Assembly (NCBI GenBank): GCA_003153295.1
Contig: PLXY01000011.1
Span: forward strand, 366,055-430,054
Direction of reading: 5' to 3'
DNA length: 64,000 nucleotides
Origin: Parachlamydiales bacterium
GTDB lineage: Bacteria > Chlamydiota > Chlamydiia > Chlamydiales > Rhabdochlamydiaceae
Positions 1 to 7,981 of this stretch are shown piece after piece. How positions within the stretch are numbered: the first letter of the stretch is position 1; each line of letters starts with the position of its first letter. Under the pieces are notes generated by a model, which saw only the letters and a program-made list of their open reading frames with translations, ran no database searches and was not told the DNA's origin. A program made the translations under genes and the position numbers.

Positions 1-149
1 TTTCTAAGCATTTAGAAAGGATTTTAGGCATACAAACCATCCGATCGGGGTTTTAGGACAGCTCCTTATTGAACAGACTAAGCCTTTTTTTGTCCTCAAA
101 AATTGTCCAGATTGACTACGATGAGTAACAAACATGAAGGAGATTCTGC

Positions 150-1076
150 ATGATGGGGATACAATTGATTCTGATAGCCGCGGTATTCATTGCCCTTTCC
201 AATTACTGTATGAGGCGCAGCATTGATTCAGGCGGAACAACTAAAGCTTTCCTCATGATCCAGCTTTTCATTGTTTTTTTAGTCGCTATCTTACTAAATC
301 CCGTGCGCAGCGGTGATTACCATTGGAGTAATTGCATGGCGGGATTTTCGATTGCAGGCGGTATTGTGTTAGCGTTGATGATGGCATCGCTCGGCCGATC
401 CTTAGAAAAAGGTCCTCCAGGTCTGACTTTTGCCGCTTTAAATGCTTCTACTGTCATGCCTTCTATTCTCATGGTCTTATTCTTCGGGGCCTCTTTCGGC
501 TACTTATACACCCTGTGGAATGGAATCGGATCTTTATGTGTGGTTGCGGGTCTTTTTTGGGCTGGTTGGCACACTTCTCGTAACAAACAGAAATCGACCT
601 GGGTTATGTTTGTGACGGCGGCTTTTTTCCTGCACGTCCTTTTCTTGGTTTTCTTAAGCTGGAGAGCGCTTTTCATCAATTTTCCAGGAGAAAATGGTCT
701 TTTTCTTTCCTTCGATATGGACGATGCGAAATGCCAATGGTTCATGCCGATGGTATTCTGCGTTGCTTTTTTGATCCAAACAGTCATTTATGCCACAGCG
801 GAAAAAAGGGCGCCTAAGAAGGGTGAAGTCCTATATGGCATCTTAGGAGGACTGGCAAACGGTGTTGGAACTTTTTTTATGATCCGAGCAACGGAGGTAT
901 CAACTCCTGTCGAGCATGCGATTATTTATCCCCTGTTTGCTGTGACGATTATTATTCTCTGTAATATCTGGGGTCAGTGGCTATACAAGGAAAAAGTCAA
1001 TTGGAAGGCTAATTCACTTTGTGTCTTGGGTATTCTCGTTGCTACCCTAGATTGGAAGACTTTAATCGGGCAATAA
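150..1076 (+). CDS. Multi-pass inner-membrane permease, EamA/DMT-like
   Basis: A 308-residue, strongly hydrophobic protein with about ten predicted membrane segments, the size and layout of drug/metabolite (EamA-type) transporters. An alternating pattern of short loops with a polar stretch near residues 140-150 (TSRNKQK) separates two halves, as in the duplicated EamA fold. The start is the first of two adjacent ATG codons, preceded by a good Shine-Dalgarno AAGGAG. The substrate cannot be read from the sequence. It ends eight bases before the convergent stop of the TPR gene. Family assignment is inferred from topology more than from signature residues, so another small-permease family is possible. 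Confidence 0.6.
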   Translation: MMGIQLILIAAVFIALSNYCMRRSIDSGGTTKAFLMIQLFIVFLVAILLNPVRSGDYHWSNCMAGFSIAGGIVLALMMASLGRSLEKGPPGLTFAALNASTVMPSILMVLFFGASFGYLYTLWNGIGSLCVVAGLFWAGWHTSRNKQKSTWVMFVTAAFFLHVLFLVFLSWRALFINFPGENGLFLSFDMDDAKCQWFMPMVFCVAFLIQTVIYATAEKRAPKKGEVLYGILGGLANGVGTFFMIRATEVSTPVEHAIIYPLFAVTIIILCNIWGQWLYKEKVNWKANSLCVLGILVATLDWKTLIGQ

Positions 1077-1083
1077 TAAGCTT

Positions 1084-2106
1084 TTACAGATGGTACATGT
1101 CATATTGCTGGATCAATTCTTCAGCTTTGCTGTCATTTAATTGACGGAGCTCTTCATAGACTTTCAATCCATTGGCCATGAATCCGAGCTGGAAATACAG
1201 AATTCCTAGACGAAAACGGATCTCTTTTTCATGGGGAGCAAGGTGGAGAAGGGTCTCATAAGTTTTCCGCTCTTCTTCTTTTTGTTCTAGATCGTGATAA
1301 ACCTCGGCTAATAGGGTCAGAGCCTTGATGTCATGGGGAAGATAATGAAGGATAATTTTTAGTTCTTCCAGGGCACATTGAGCTGCTTTTTGAAGTTTTT
1401 GCATGTTTTCTACAGAAACATATTCTTTGGCGATAAATGAGTAGACCGCCTGTCCCTGCTTCTGTGGATCTTGATACATCTTATAGAGCGCCATATAGCC
1501 GCTTGCCAAAGATCGATGGAGCTCTAAGTCGGTCGGATGGGTTTTGACCCATTCTAATTTTGTCCGCAGGCAGTAGGTATGCAAAAGTTCCTTCATGAGA
1601 TGCACATCTCCCCAATGGCACCAGACGCTGAATTTTTGAACCAGGGGGGCCAGTGCTTCCAAAGACTTAGGGATACGGTAGTATTGATATTCCTGCCCGT
1701 CGAGAGAATGGATGAGCTGATAAATGGCTTGCAAAAACCCGCGACGAGATTCACTTAGATCTGTAGACATAGAGAAAAGCTGCTGACAATTTTGAACAAA
1801 TTGATCTCGCAGAATCAGAAACTGTTCAGGTTTTTTTGTTTGAAAATAAAATCTTAAAACAAAGTAGGAAAAGGCAGTCAAAAAGGTGGCTGCTACTATT
1901 GTGGCTAAAAGAAAGCTTTTTGGAACAAATGAAAGGAAGAAAAGCATTCCTATTAACTCGCAGATAAAAAAAGAAAAAAATACGATATGAAAAAAAGCAT
2001 ACCGACGAGTCAGATACCGAAATTGTCCGGCAGTCTGTTCGATTTGCTGGGTGATTCCTTCGTTAGAAACGGCACCGACTTTTTGTTTGTGAGCGTAAGC
2101 TGACAT
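1084..2106 (-). CDS. Membrane-anchored TPR-repeat protein
   Basis: 340 residues. Residues about 35-90 form two adjacent hydrophobic segments, followed by a long helical region. The C-terminal third (about 240-335) has TPR-like spacing, with repeated A-x-Y/L-x-x-x pairs around LAEVYHDLEQ and LGILYFQLGF. The hydrophobic pair near the N-terminus followed by a cytosolic repeat domain suggests a membrane-tethered scaffold. A Shine-Dalgarno AGGAG lies upstream of the ATG. I do not recognise a named orthologue. It could be an Inc-type protein, because two close hydrophobic segments are typical of those, but no secretion evidence is visible. Confidence 0.6.
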   Translation of the reverse strand: MSAYAHKQKVGAVSNEGITQQIEQTAGQFRYLTRRYAFFHIVFFSFFICELIGMLFFLSFVPKSFLLATIVAATFLTAFSYFVLRFYFQTKKPEQFLILRDQFVQNCQQLFSMSTDLSESRRGFLQAIYQLIHSLDGQEYQYYRIPKSLEALAPLVQKFSVWCHWGDVHLMKELLHTYCLRTKLEWVKTHPTDLELHRSLASGYMALYKMYQDPQKQGQAVYSFIAKEYVSVENMQKLQKAAQCALEELKIILHYLPHDIKALTLLAEVYHDLEQKEEERKTYETLLHLAPHEKEIRFRLGILYFQLGFMANGLKVYEELRQLNDSKAEELIQQYDMYHL

Positions 2107-2226
2107 GATATTCCAAATTCTCCTGAGGATTTAGCGAAATAATGGTCGTTAGGGGACAAAAAAGTCAATATCGGAGCATTAGACCTCTTTCGGAATCAAC
2201 GAACCCTTAATGGCAAAAGAGATCTA

Positions 2227-2595
2227 TTAATGGTTGCCGGTTTGAATCATGTGATTGATGACGCGTTGCGAAACACTCGACTTTTTTAAGTCCACGATAT
2301 CAGCAGAGCTTAAGTAAAAAATACTTTTAGTGTGATCGATTTGATTTATGATCGTTTCATCGCTAAGCCCTGCTTTTGACATATTTTTGACATCATTGAC
2401 AGAGAGCTGCTCTCCATTATCGATTTTCTTTAAAGTTCGAGGGCTTAGTGTTTGAAGAGAGATACGATCTGAGTCGTCGATAGTTGGGCTTCCTAAGTTC
2501 AACTTTGGTGCAGGAGGAGGTGGGTTGATTGGAGATGCAATCGCACCTGTAAACATGGAAATCGTAATAATGATGAGTAAGGCTAGCTTTTGCAT
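2227..2595 (-). CDS. Small exported protein of unknown function
   Basis: 122 residues with a clear Sec signal peptide (MQKLALLIIITISMFTGAIA, cleavage near residue 20), then a proline-rich linker (PINPPPPAP) and a small helical domain. The domain has the pattern LSDETIINQID...FYLSSADIVDLKKSSVSQRVINHMIQ, resembling short repeats of the type 'GLSdevIi.qI..tgs.f.Ls..di..Lk..gVs..vi..M' found in exported bacterial proteins. The ribosome site AGGAAGG lies just before the ATG. It is probably periplasmic or surface-associated. Function is unknown. Confidence 0.65.
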   Translation of the reverse strand: MQKLALLIIITISMFTGAIASPINPPPPAPKLNLGSPTIDDSDRISLQTLSPRTLKKIDNGEQLSVNDVKNMSKAGLSDETIINQIDHTKSIFYLSSADIVDLKKSSVSQRVINHMIQTGNH

Positions 2596-2697
2596 TTTTC
2601 TTTCCTTCCTATACTATGTACAAAAAAATGAGTGGTGTGTCAACAAAGTTCATAATAATTGATTTTCAAGACAGGATTGATTAAAATATTTCTCATT

Positions 2698-3345
2698 ATG
2701 AAATATCTGTTCAGCATTTTTATATTTTCTTTCTGTTTATTATCGGCTCAGCCAGAGAAAGATTTGGACCAGCTCGATCAGGAGCTGGCATTAGAAACTC
2801 CACCCAAAACTGAATTGCTTTTTCAGAGAGCTTTTATTTATTTATCTCTGGAAAAAACTTCCGAGGCTCTAACAGATTTAAAGACCATTATTTCGAGACC
2901 TCCTGATGACATGCATGTCTATATTGAAGCTTTATGGATGCATCTGGCTATTTCAGCTGCTTTGAGAGATCTCCCAACTGTTTTAATGGATCTAGAATCA
3001 TTAAAACAATGGGATGAAAATTTTCCTTTAATCTATCTGGATAAAAAGACCCTTTATATCCGTGAAAAAAACCCTTCCAACAAAAAAATGAAGGCTTGTT
3101 TAGGTTACTTGGGTGCCGTAAATTTGCTGGAAGATCTACAGGCCATCAAATGCGTCTCCACTTTAGAAAATGAGGCCCCTTCCCCACATATTTTGATAAC
3201 GTTCGCTGTAGTCTGTGCATTTTCAAACTCGCCCTGGTGCCAAGCTTCTTGTGGGTATATCGGCAAACTCTTAGCGCCTCAGGTAGAATGGACATCGGAA
3301 AACTTCGATCTGCAAAAAAGCCTTCTTAAACGAATTGCTCACTAA
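2698..3345 (+). CDS. Exported helical-repeat protein, unknown function
   Basis: About 215 residues from the ATG chosen here. The open frame extends 13 codons upstream to a TTG, but the ATG at 2698 begins a proper signal peptide (MKYLFSIFIFSFCLLSAQ). The mature part has a TPR-like start (ELLFQRAFIYLSLEKTSEALTDLKTII, residues about 40-70) and four cysteines near the C-terminus (ACLGYL, KCVS, WCQASCGY) that could form disulfides outside the cytoplasm. Its stop overlaps the stop of the convergent MFS gene by four bases. No specific family recognised. Confidence 0.55.
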   Translation: MKYLFSIFIFSFCLLSAQPEKDLDQLDQELALETPPKTELLFQRAFIYLSLEKTSEALTDLKTIISRPPDDMHVYIEALWMHLAISAALRDLPTVLMDLESLKQWDENFPLIYLDKKTLYIREKNPSNKKMKACLGYLGAVNLLEDLQAIKCVSTLENEAPSPHILITFAVVCAFSNSPWCQASCGYIGKLLAPQVEWTSENFDLQKSLLKRIAH

Positions 3346-4535
3346 ACCGGTTTTTTAATACGAGCTAAGCCTGCTGCAAGCGTCGCCAGCAATATCACTC
3401 CTCCAGACCAAATATAATATCGATCATGGAAAAAAGAGGTGAGGTAGTGTTGAAGGCCAAGTCCCAATAAAACGGCGATCGACCCTATCGCTTGGCTCAC
3501 TCCTAAAACTTCTCCTTGAATGGCTAGCGATGCTTGATTGGAAATCCCCACAAAAAGATAAGTCCATGCCAAAGCTGCGCTAATATTCGTTACGATAAAA
3601 GCAAACAGGAAAAAAGGAGGATTTGGCAGGACGCCGGCTAGAACAAGAAAGCAGCTTAGTAAGAGTAGTAAACGAAAAAGGATATGAGACGAGAATAAAG
3701 GGGCATAACGGCTAAGAAGCCAATTAGAAGCTGACCATAACAGTCCCAGGATCACAAGGAAGATAAAGGTATTCTCATCTGAGAATTGAAAGCGCTGCTC
3801 AAGCACTTGAGGAATAAACTGAAGCGCAGGAACCCAGGTCAGCATGAAAAAGAAAAAACATAAATAGAGAAGGTTGAGCTGACGGCAGGAAAAAAGACGG
3901 TTGAAAGCACGAATGATTCTCAAAAGCCCAAAAGGAACGCAGGGTTCAATTTTTCGGGTTTCTTGGAAGAAGATTAGAAGTAGGGTGATATTGATCACCC
4001 CCAAAGTGGATGCAATCCAAAAAGGAAAGCTAGGAGAGAATTTAGCAAAAAGATCTGCGGAGACAATAGCGCAGATATAACTGAGGCCTCCCATAGCCGC
4101 TAGAAGGCTGAAATTATGAACCTTGTGTTTTTGATTTTGACTCATGTCAGCAAGTGATGCTAAACAGAGGGTTAAATTTCCGGCAAAAAAACCTGCAAGC
4201 AAACGACCCACCAATAGCCAGGAAAAAATCCCCTGATGAAGAGCAAATCCCATCAGAGCATTTCCCAAAATCGTCCCGCCAATAGAGATCAGAAACGTTT
4301 TTTTGCGGCCGATCCTATCAGAGATCGATCCGAAAATAGGAGCGCCCACGGATTGCGCAAGGGGAAAGATCAAAAGAGCAAAAATAGCCAAAATGGGTCG
4401 CTCTGATCCAGAAAGAGGAAAAAGAAAATTTTGACCTAAAACTAAAGGGCCAAAAAGAAGAAAGACAATCGCGAATCCAAAATGGTCTATAAAATAGGTG
4501 AGTAGAACAGGAATGATGCTTCTACGGTGCTGCAT
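3342..4535 (-). CDS. MFS transporter, TetA-like
   Basis: 397 residues with twelve predicted membrane helices. The loop between helices 2 and 3 carries the major facilitator motif A as GSISDRIGRKK (residues about 66-76), and helix 4 carries GRLLAGFFAGN. Overall it resembles the drug/proton antiporter branch (TetA-like), common in Chlamydiae. Substrate unknown; drug export is only one possibility, and metabolite transport is equally likely in an intracellular organism. The upstream region holds a 72-bp palindromic element that would lie in its 5' region. Confidence 0.8.
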   Translation of the reverse strand: MQHRRSIIPVLLTYFIDHFGFAIVFLLFGPLVLGQNFLFPLSGSERPILAIFALLIFPLAQSVGAPIFGSISDRIGRKKTFLISIGGTILGNALMGFALHQGIFSWLLVGRLLAGFFAGNLTLCLASLADMSQNQKHKVHNFSLLAAMGGLSYICAIVSADLFAKFSPSFPFWIASTLGVINITLLLIFFQETRKIEPCVPFGLLRIIRAFNRLFSCRQLNLLYLCFFFFMLTWVPALQFIPQVLEQRFQFSDENTFIFLVILGLLWSASNWLLSRYAPLFSSHILFRLLLLLSCFLVLAGVLPNPPFFLFAFIVTNISAALAWTYLFVGISNQASLAIQGEVLGVSQAIGSIAVLLGLGLQHYLTSFFHDRYYIWSGGVILLATLAAGLARIKKPV

Positions 4536-4570
4536 GGATTTATTTAATAGCAGCTTGTCGTTTACGATGC

Positions 4571-4642
4571 TAGTGCTCTGTCATGTTTAAAATGGAGCTT
4601 TCGCACTAGCGTAATCTCCATTTTAAACGTGACAGAGCACTA
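4571..4642. repeat. 72-bp TA-bounded palindromic element (MITE-like)
   Basis: Two 27-nt arms (4571-4597 and 4616-4642) are inverted copies with one mismatch and an 18-nt centre. Both ends read TAGTGCTCTGT inward, with TA at the outer edge on each side. The same terminal sequence bounds the 167-bp element at 42760-42926, but the interiors differ. The TA ends and inverted termini look like a non-autonomous IS630/Tc1-type miniature element (inference). It lies between the divergent starts of the MFS gene and the gene at 4937. Confidence 0.75.
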
Positions 4643-4647
4643 GCGGG

Positions 4648-4788
4648 TCATTTGCCTTGCTTATAAAGATTTTTAACAGAAGATTTTATTTTAGCCCCAG
4701 AGCCTTTTGAATTGCTCTGCCCTTCCCTGCTTCTTATCCTTCTTTCAAATCGGTTTCCTACCCATTCATGTGTTTCTATGCAGCCCTT
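4648..4788 (-). pseudogene. Possible gene remnant, about 46 codons, no start
   Basis: On the minus strand a frame stays open from just after a stop (4789-4791) to a TGA at 4648-4650. It encodes a basic, plausible peptide (THEWVGNRFERRIRSREG...NLYKQGK) without an ATG. It ends six bases from the palindromic element at 4571-4642, as if a gene had been cut there. The composition looks protein-like, but the length is too short to identify a family. It could be chance. The rest of 4536-4936 shows nothing else I can support. Confidence 0.25.
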
Positions 4789-4936
4789 TTAAGCGGCTAA
4801 CTCGAAATCTTACAATGGACAAGAGTGCACGAGACTGGTTTTTAAAAAATGACAGAAGAAAAATTTTTTAAAGATTCCATTGAGTATAAAAACGATTCTG
4901 CTTAAAATTTTTTGCCAAAATAACACGAGAATATCC

Positions 4937-5425
4937 ATGGCTAGTACTATCCAGAGTTCAGCAGCTGCAAGAGTTCACTTACGAGAAGATACTCCTTATA
5001 TTACGGCAAAGAATTTAGATCCCGAACCTTCTGCAATGGTCGAAGTTGTCGATATTACCGGTTCACAAACTGCAATGCTCGAACCGTATCGCTCCCACAT
5101 CTTTCATCTTCCTCTGAGATTATTTTTCCATCCTAATGGAACCGTTAAAAACGATGGGGACACCATCGTCGTCTCTCTTCTCGGCAGGGAGCTTACGTTG
5201 ACATGCAGTCATCCTCCTATGTGCGGTCCAGATGCACCTTTTAGATATATGCGGTCTCATCAACCTCCATATATCGTAGCTGAGGAAGCGGCTGCAAGCT
5301 GTTTTGCTGATACGTTGAATCAAAGAATCAAAAGGAGCATAGACGATCACTTCATTCCGGGAGTACAGCTCGAAGAAGCCAAACAAGCTGCAAAGACTCC
5401 CGAAGTTTTTCAATGTAAGCTATAG
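4937..5425 (+). CDS. Hypothetical protein, about 162 aa
   Basis: The frame is open from a TTG at 4880, but the ATG at 4937 (MASTIQSSAAARV) is the better start. The protein is soluble-looking, with no signal peptide or membrane segment. It has a central beta-rich part (MVEVVDITGSQTAMLE...DTIVVSLLGRELTLTC) and a helical C-terminus (EEAAASCFADTLNQRIKRSIDDHF). I do not recognise a family. It stands alone between two intergenic regions, downstream of the 72-bp palindromic element, which may therefore lie in its 5' region. Confidence 0.5.
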   Translation: MASTIQSSAAARVHLREDTPYITAKNLDPEPSAMVEVVDITGSQTAMLEPYRSHIFHLPLRLFFHPNGTVKNDGDTIVVSLLGRELTLTCSHPPMCGPDAPFRYMRSHQPPYIVAEEAAASCFADTLNQRIKRSIDDHFIPGVQLEEAKQAAKTPEVFQCKL

Positions 5426-5468
5426 CTCTACGGGTTGAAGATCTGATAAAATTCTGATGTTAAAGAAC

Positions 5469-5681
5469 TCAAGTTACTACCTGAGAGCTAAAAGCTATAA
5501 CAGCATCAAAAGTTTCAGCACAAACCCCCATCCGCCACCGCAAGAATATGCCTAAGGAGCCATCATTTGACTGAAGGCCGTTCCGTACCTTCTGATTCAA
5601 ACGACTTGCCAATTGTGAAATAGCCTGAGCTGAACGACGCCCAGATAGGGATGCCGCCTCTCCCGCGGTCCAATCCGACAA
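5469..5681 (-). pseudogene. GC-rich coding remnant with helix-turn-helix-like segment
   Basis: A 70-codon frame opens with TTG right after an in-frame TAA, so it has no convincing start. It is visibly more GC-rich than its surroundings. Residues 5-32 (AGEAASLSGRRSAQ..ISQLASRLNQ) resemble the short DNA-binding segment found at the C-terminus of REP-associated Y1 transposases, which would make this a piece of a decayed mobile gene. That match is by eye and weak. The remainder of 5426-5785 holds only the hairpin at 5745-5781. Confidence 0.25.
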
Positions 5682-5744
5682 TTAAATGCGTTGGTGTACT
5701 AGACCGAACGTGGCTCAAAAATTAGCATTTAGGCTGAGTTATAT

Positions 5745-5781
5745 TATACCTCAATCGGAGACAGAGATCGATTGAGGTATA
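5745..5781 (-). terminator. Hairpin downstream of the response regulator gene
   Basis: Perfect 13-bp inverted repeat (TATACCTCAATCG / CGATTGAGGTATA) with an 11-nt loop. It begins four bases past the response-regulator stop on the minus strand. No strong T-run follows, so it may be an RNA-stabilising stem and not a classical intrinsic terminator. Confidence 0.5.
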
Positions 5782-5785
5782 TCTT

Positions 5786-6505
5786 CTAGTGCGCTGCGAC
5801 TTTTTGAGCGGGAACAGGTTCTTCTCTAAATCTGTAGCCTACACCCCGGACGGTTTCGATCCAGTCAAAAGAAGGGCCGAGTTTTTTTCTGAGCGATGCG
5901 ATATGGACATCGATGTTGCGGTCCACGATAAAAGCATCATCATTATGAATATCATCTAAAAGTTGATTGCGAGTGAGCACCTTACCGCGATTGGACAGAA
6001 GTCTTTTCAGGATGCCGAATTCAGAAAGTGTAATAGCGATGATTTTATCAACTTTTCTCAAGAGGTATCGATCGACTTCTAAAGTAAAATCTCCAAAAGA
6101 GAGAACCTTAGGTGTTTTTTCAGCCTCTTTTCCTCGACGTAAGACTGCTTTGATACGAGAGAAAAGGACTTTAGGAGAAAAAGGTTTAGCAACATAATCA
6201 TCTGCTCCGAGCTCTAGGCCCAAGATCACATCGATCTCGTCCCCTTTTGCAGAAAGAACAATCACGGGAATGTTTTTCAAATCAGGATTGCTTTTCATTT
6301 TGCGGCAAATGTCAAAACCATTTTGACCTGGCAGCATAATGTCTAAAATAACCAGATCGGGTTTCTCACGTTCAATAGCTCGATAACCGTTCAGACCATC
6401 AACCTCTACATGCATTTTGTAGCCTGAGAGTTCAGCCTGAAGTTTGATGAGAGCAGCAATATCCTCCTCATCTTCGATTAGTAAAATCCTTTTCTTATGG
6501 GTCAT
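5786..6505 (-). CDS. OmpR/PhoB-family response regulator
   Basis: 239 residues. The N-terminal receiver domain (1-120) has every phosphorylation residue: acidic pair E11/D12, acceptor D55 (LVILDIMLPG), S85 and K107 (AKPF). The C-terminal winged-helix DNA-binding domain (about 135-230) ends in the typical DVHIASLRKKLG...IETVRGVGYRF. It is therefore a conventional phospho-activated transcription factor. Chlamydial ChxR is an OmpR-type regulator that lacks the acceptor Asp, so this one is different in mechanism or is a less derived relative. No sensor kinase lies nearby. It is followed by a strong hairpin, and 59 bases separate it from the upstream murI. Confidence 0.9.
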   Translation of the reverse strand: MTHKKRILLIEDEEDIAALIKLQAELSGYKMHVEVDGLNGYRAIEREKPDLVILDIMLPGQNGFDICRKMKSNPDLKNIPVIVLSAKGDEIDVILGLELGADDYVAKPFSPKVLFSRIKAVLRRGKEAEKTPKVLSFGDFTLEVDRYLLRKVDKIIAITLSEFGILKRLLSNRGKVLTRNQLLDDIHNDDAFIVDRNIDVHIASLRKKLGPSFDWIETVRGVGYRFREEPVPAQKVAAH

Positions 6506-6564
6506 TGGTATTCCTCCGAAAGGGAGAATTTAATCAGGTGTATAAAAAAAATTCACTCTTTTTT

Positions 6565-7374
6565 TTAAATTTCAAAAACATAATTTATATTAGTGACCTC
6601 AGACAGTGTCTGGCTTAGGAAATTTTTTCCTAAAAGACGGAATTTTTCTGGGTCGTCCGAGACAAAAAATTGCGTAGCAGTAGCTGTGGTCTCGATATTG
6701 ATAAGCTGCCGCTCTTGGAGCAATTTCTTTAGCGAGACAGCGCAAAACTGTCCGGGATCGACAATTTGGACGCGAGGTCCCACGGTTTGTTGAATTTGCG
6801 AGAGCAGTAAAGGAAAATGGGTGCACCCCAAAATGAGGGTATCGATTTCTTTATTTTTTAAGAAGTGGAGGTATTCGTAGATGGCCATCGCTGTGATCGG
6901 GTGGTCGATATAGCCTTCCTCCACCAGATGGACCAGCAGCTGGCAAGCAATGGGGGATATCTCAGCAGTAGGAAGCAATTTACGGATTGCATTTTGGTAT
7001 GCTCCCGAAGCGATCGTGCCGCGAGTTCCCAAGATGGCAATTTTTCCTTGAGGGGAAAGATTTTCTATTTGTTCGATCACAGGTGTCGTCACACCGACGA
7101 TCGGAATATCAAATTTCTGCTGAAGCTCTTCCAGTGCAAAAGAACATGCAGTATGGCAAGCAACAACTAAAACTTTGACGCCTTGACTGATGAGGAAAGA
7201 AGCATTTTCCATGGAATACCGGAGAATGGTTTCTCGGCTTTTAGTTCCATATGGCAAACGCGCCGTATCTCCGAAGTAGATGATATTTTCATGGGGAAGC
7301 AGAGCCTGGATGGCCTTCATCACAGTGAGGCCTCCAAAACCTGAGTCAAAAATGCCGATGCTGGCGTTGCTCAT
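6565..7374 (-). CDS. murI: Glutamate racemase
   Basis: 269 residues, full length. It interconverts L- and D-glutamate to supply D-Glu for peptidoglycan stems. The two catalytic cysteines are present: C73 in VVACHTACS and C184 in LGCTHFP, with H186. The N-terminal FDSGFGGLTV and FGDTARLPYG motifs are canonical. The start ATG overlaps the stop of the LysM lipoprotein gene (ATGA), so it is the last gene of the Tol-Pal operon. Keeping murI and murA (at the end of the window) fits a chlamydia that still makes septal peptidoglycan. Confidence 0.95.
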   Translation of the reverse strand: MSNASIGIFDSGFGGLTVMKAIQALLPHENIIYFGDTARLPYGTKSRETILRYSMENASFLISQGVKVLVVACHTACSFALEELQQKFDIPIVGVTTPVIEQIENLSPQGKIAILGTRGTIASGAYQNAIRKLLPTAEISPIACQLLVHLVEEGYIDHPITAMAIYEYLHFLKNKEIDTLILGCTHFPLLLSQIQQTVGPRVQIVDPGQFCAVSLKKLLQERQLINIETTATATQFFVSDDPEKFRLLGKNFLSQTLSEVTNINYVFEI

Positions 7375-7979
7375 TCGGAAGCGCTAGAAATAATCAGTTC
7401 TTGTCCTACCACAATCTTATCTGAAGAAAGGTGATTGTCCTTTTTCAAAACTTCAATGGTGATATGGAACTTGCGTGCTATTTTTTCGAGAGAATCTCCC
7501 GCTTTGACGCGATAATTTGTCGAAGCATCAGATGAGGCTGCTTCAGGAGCGGAATGGGATTTAGAAATTTGAGTCAGTGTAGATCGAAGTTTTCCGACTT
7601 CGTCCAACTTGCGGTCGATCTCTTGGATATGATCTCTATACTGAGTCAGGGAAGAAGTCGTTTGATTAGCGTAGGTCATGAGCGATCGGAGATCAACACC
7701 CATTTTATCTATTGTTTTTTCTAAAAAAGCGATTTTGCGCTGCAATGCAGCGACATCGCCTTTCGAAGATGGGGAAGATACAATTTCTGCCTCGCGGCTC
7801 TCGAATTTTTCTTCTAACAGTTTCAATTCAACTTCAGTGCCATGCAAGGCATGCTTGAGGTCGGCAATTTCTGTTCTCATCTCTTCAAAGAGATGATCTT
7901 GATTGCCTCTGAGCGCTGTTAGAGTCGAAGTGCATCCCCAAAGTAGAGGGATGCACACAAGAGCAATTTTCAATTTCAT
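7371..7979 (-). CDS. LysM-domain lipoprotein of the Tol-Pal cluster
   Basis: 202 residues. It has a lipoprotein signal peptide with lipobox LLWGC (lipidated Cys16), a coiled-coil middle (about 25-130, rich in heptads such as LQRKIAFLEKTIDKM) and a C-terminal LysM domain (about 152-199: YRVKAGDSLEKIARKF...VVGQELII) that binds glycan strands. It probably bridges membrane and peptidoglycan alongside Pal. It lies two bases after pal and overlaps murI by four bases. The LysM gene following pal is a known chlamydial arrangement. The coiled coil also resembles the trimerisation region of CpoB/YbgF, which occupies this place in proteobacterial tol operons, but no TPR part is seen. Confidence 0.85.
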   Translation of the reverse strand: MKLKIALVCIPLLWGCTSTLTALRGNQDHLFEEMRTEIADLKHALHGTEVELKLLEEKFESREAEIVSSPSSKGDVAALQRKIAFLEKTIDKMGVDLRSLMTYANQTTSSLTQYRDHIQEIDRKLDEVGKLRSTLTQISKSHSAPEAASSDASTNYRVKAGDSLEKIARKFHITIEVLKKDNHLSSDKIVVGQELIISSASE

Positions 7980-7981
7980 AC

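Noticed and set aside
500-787. Minus-strand open frame inside the first permease gene
   Set aside because: It is the antisense shadow of a gene with a good ribosome site and membrane-protein composition.
3342-4535. Tetracycline resistance gene call
   Set aside because: Motif A and topology show an MFS transporter of this branch, but nothing in the sequence proves tetracycline as substrate.
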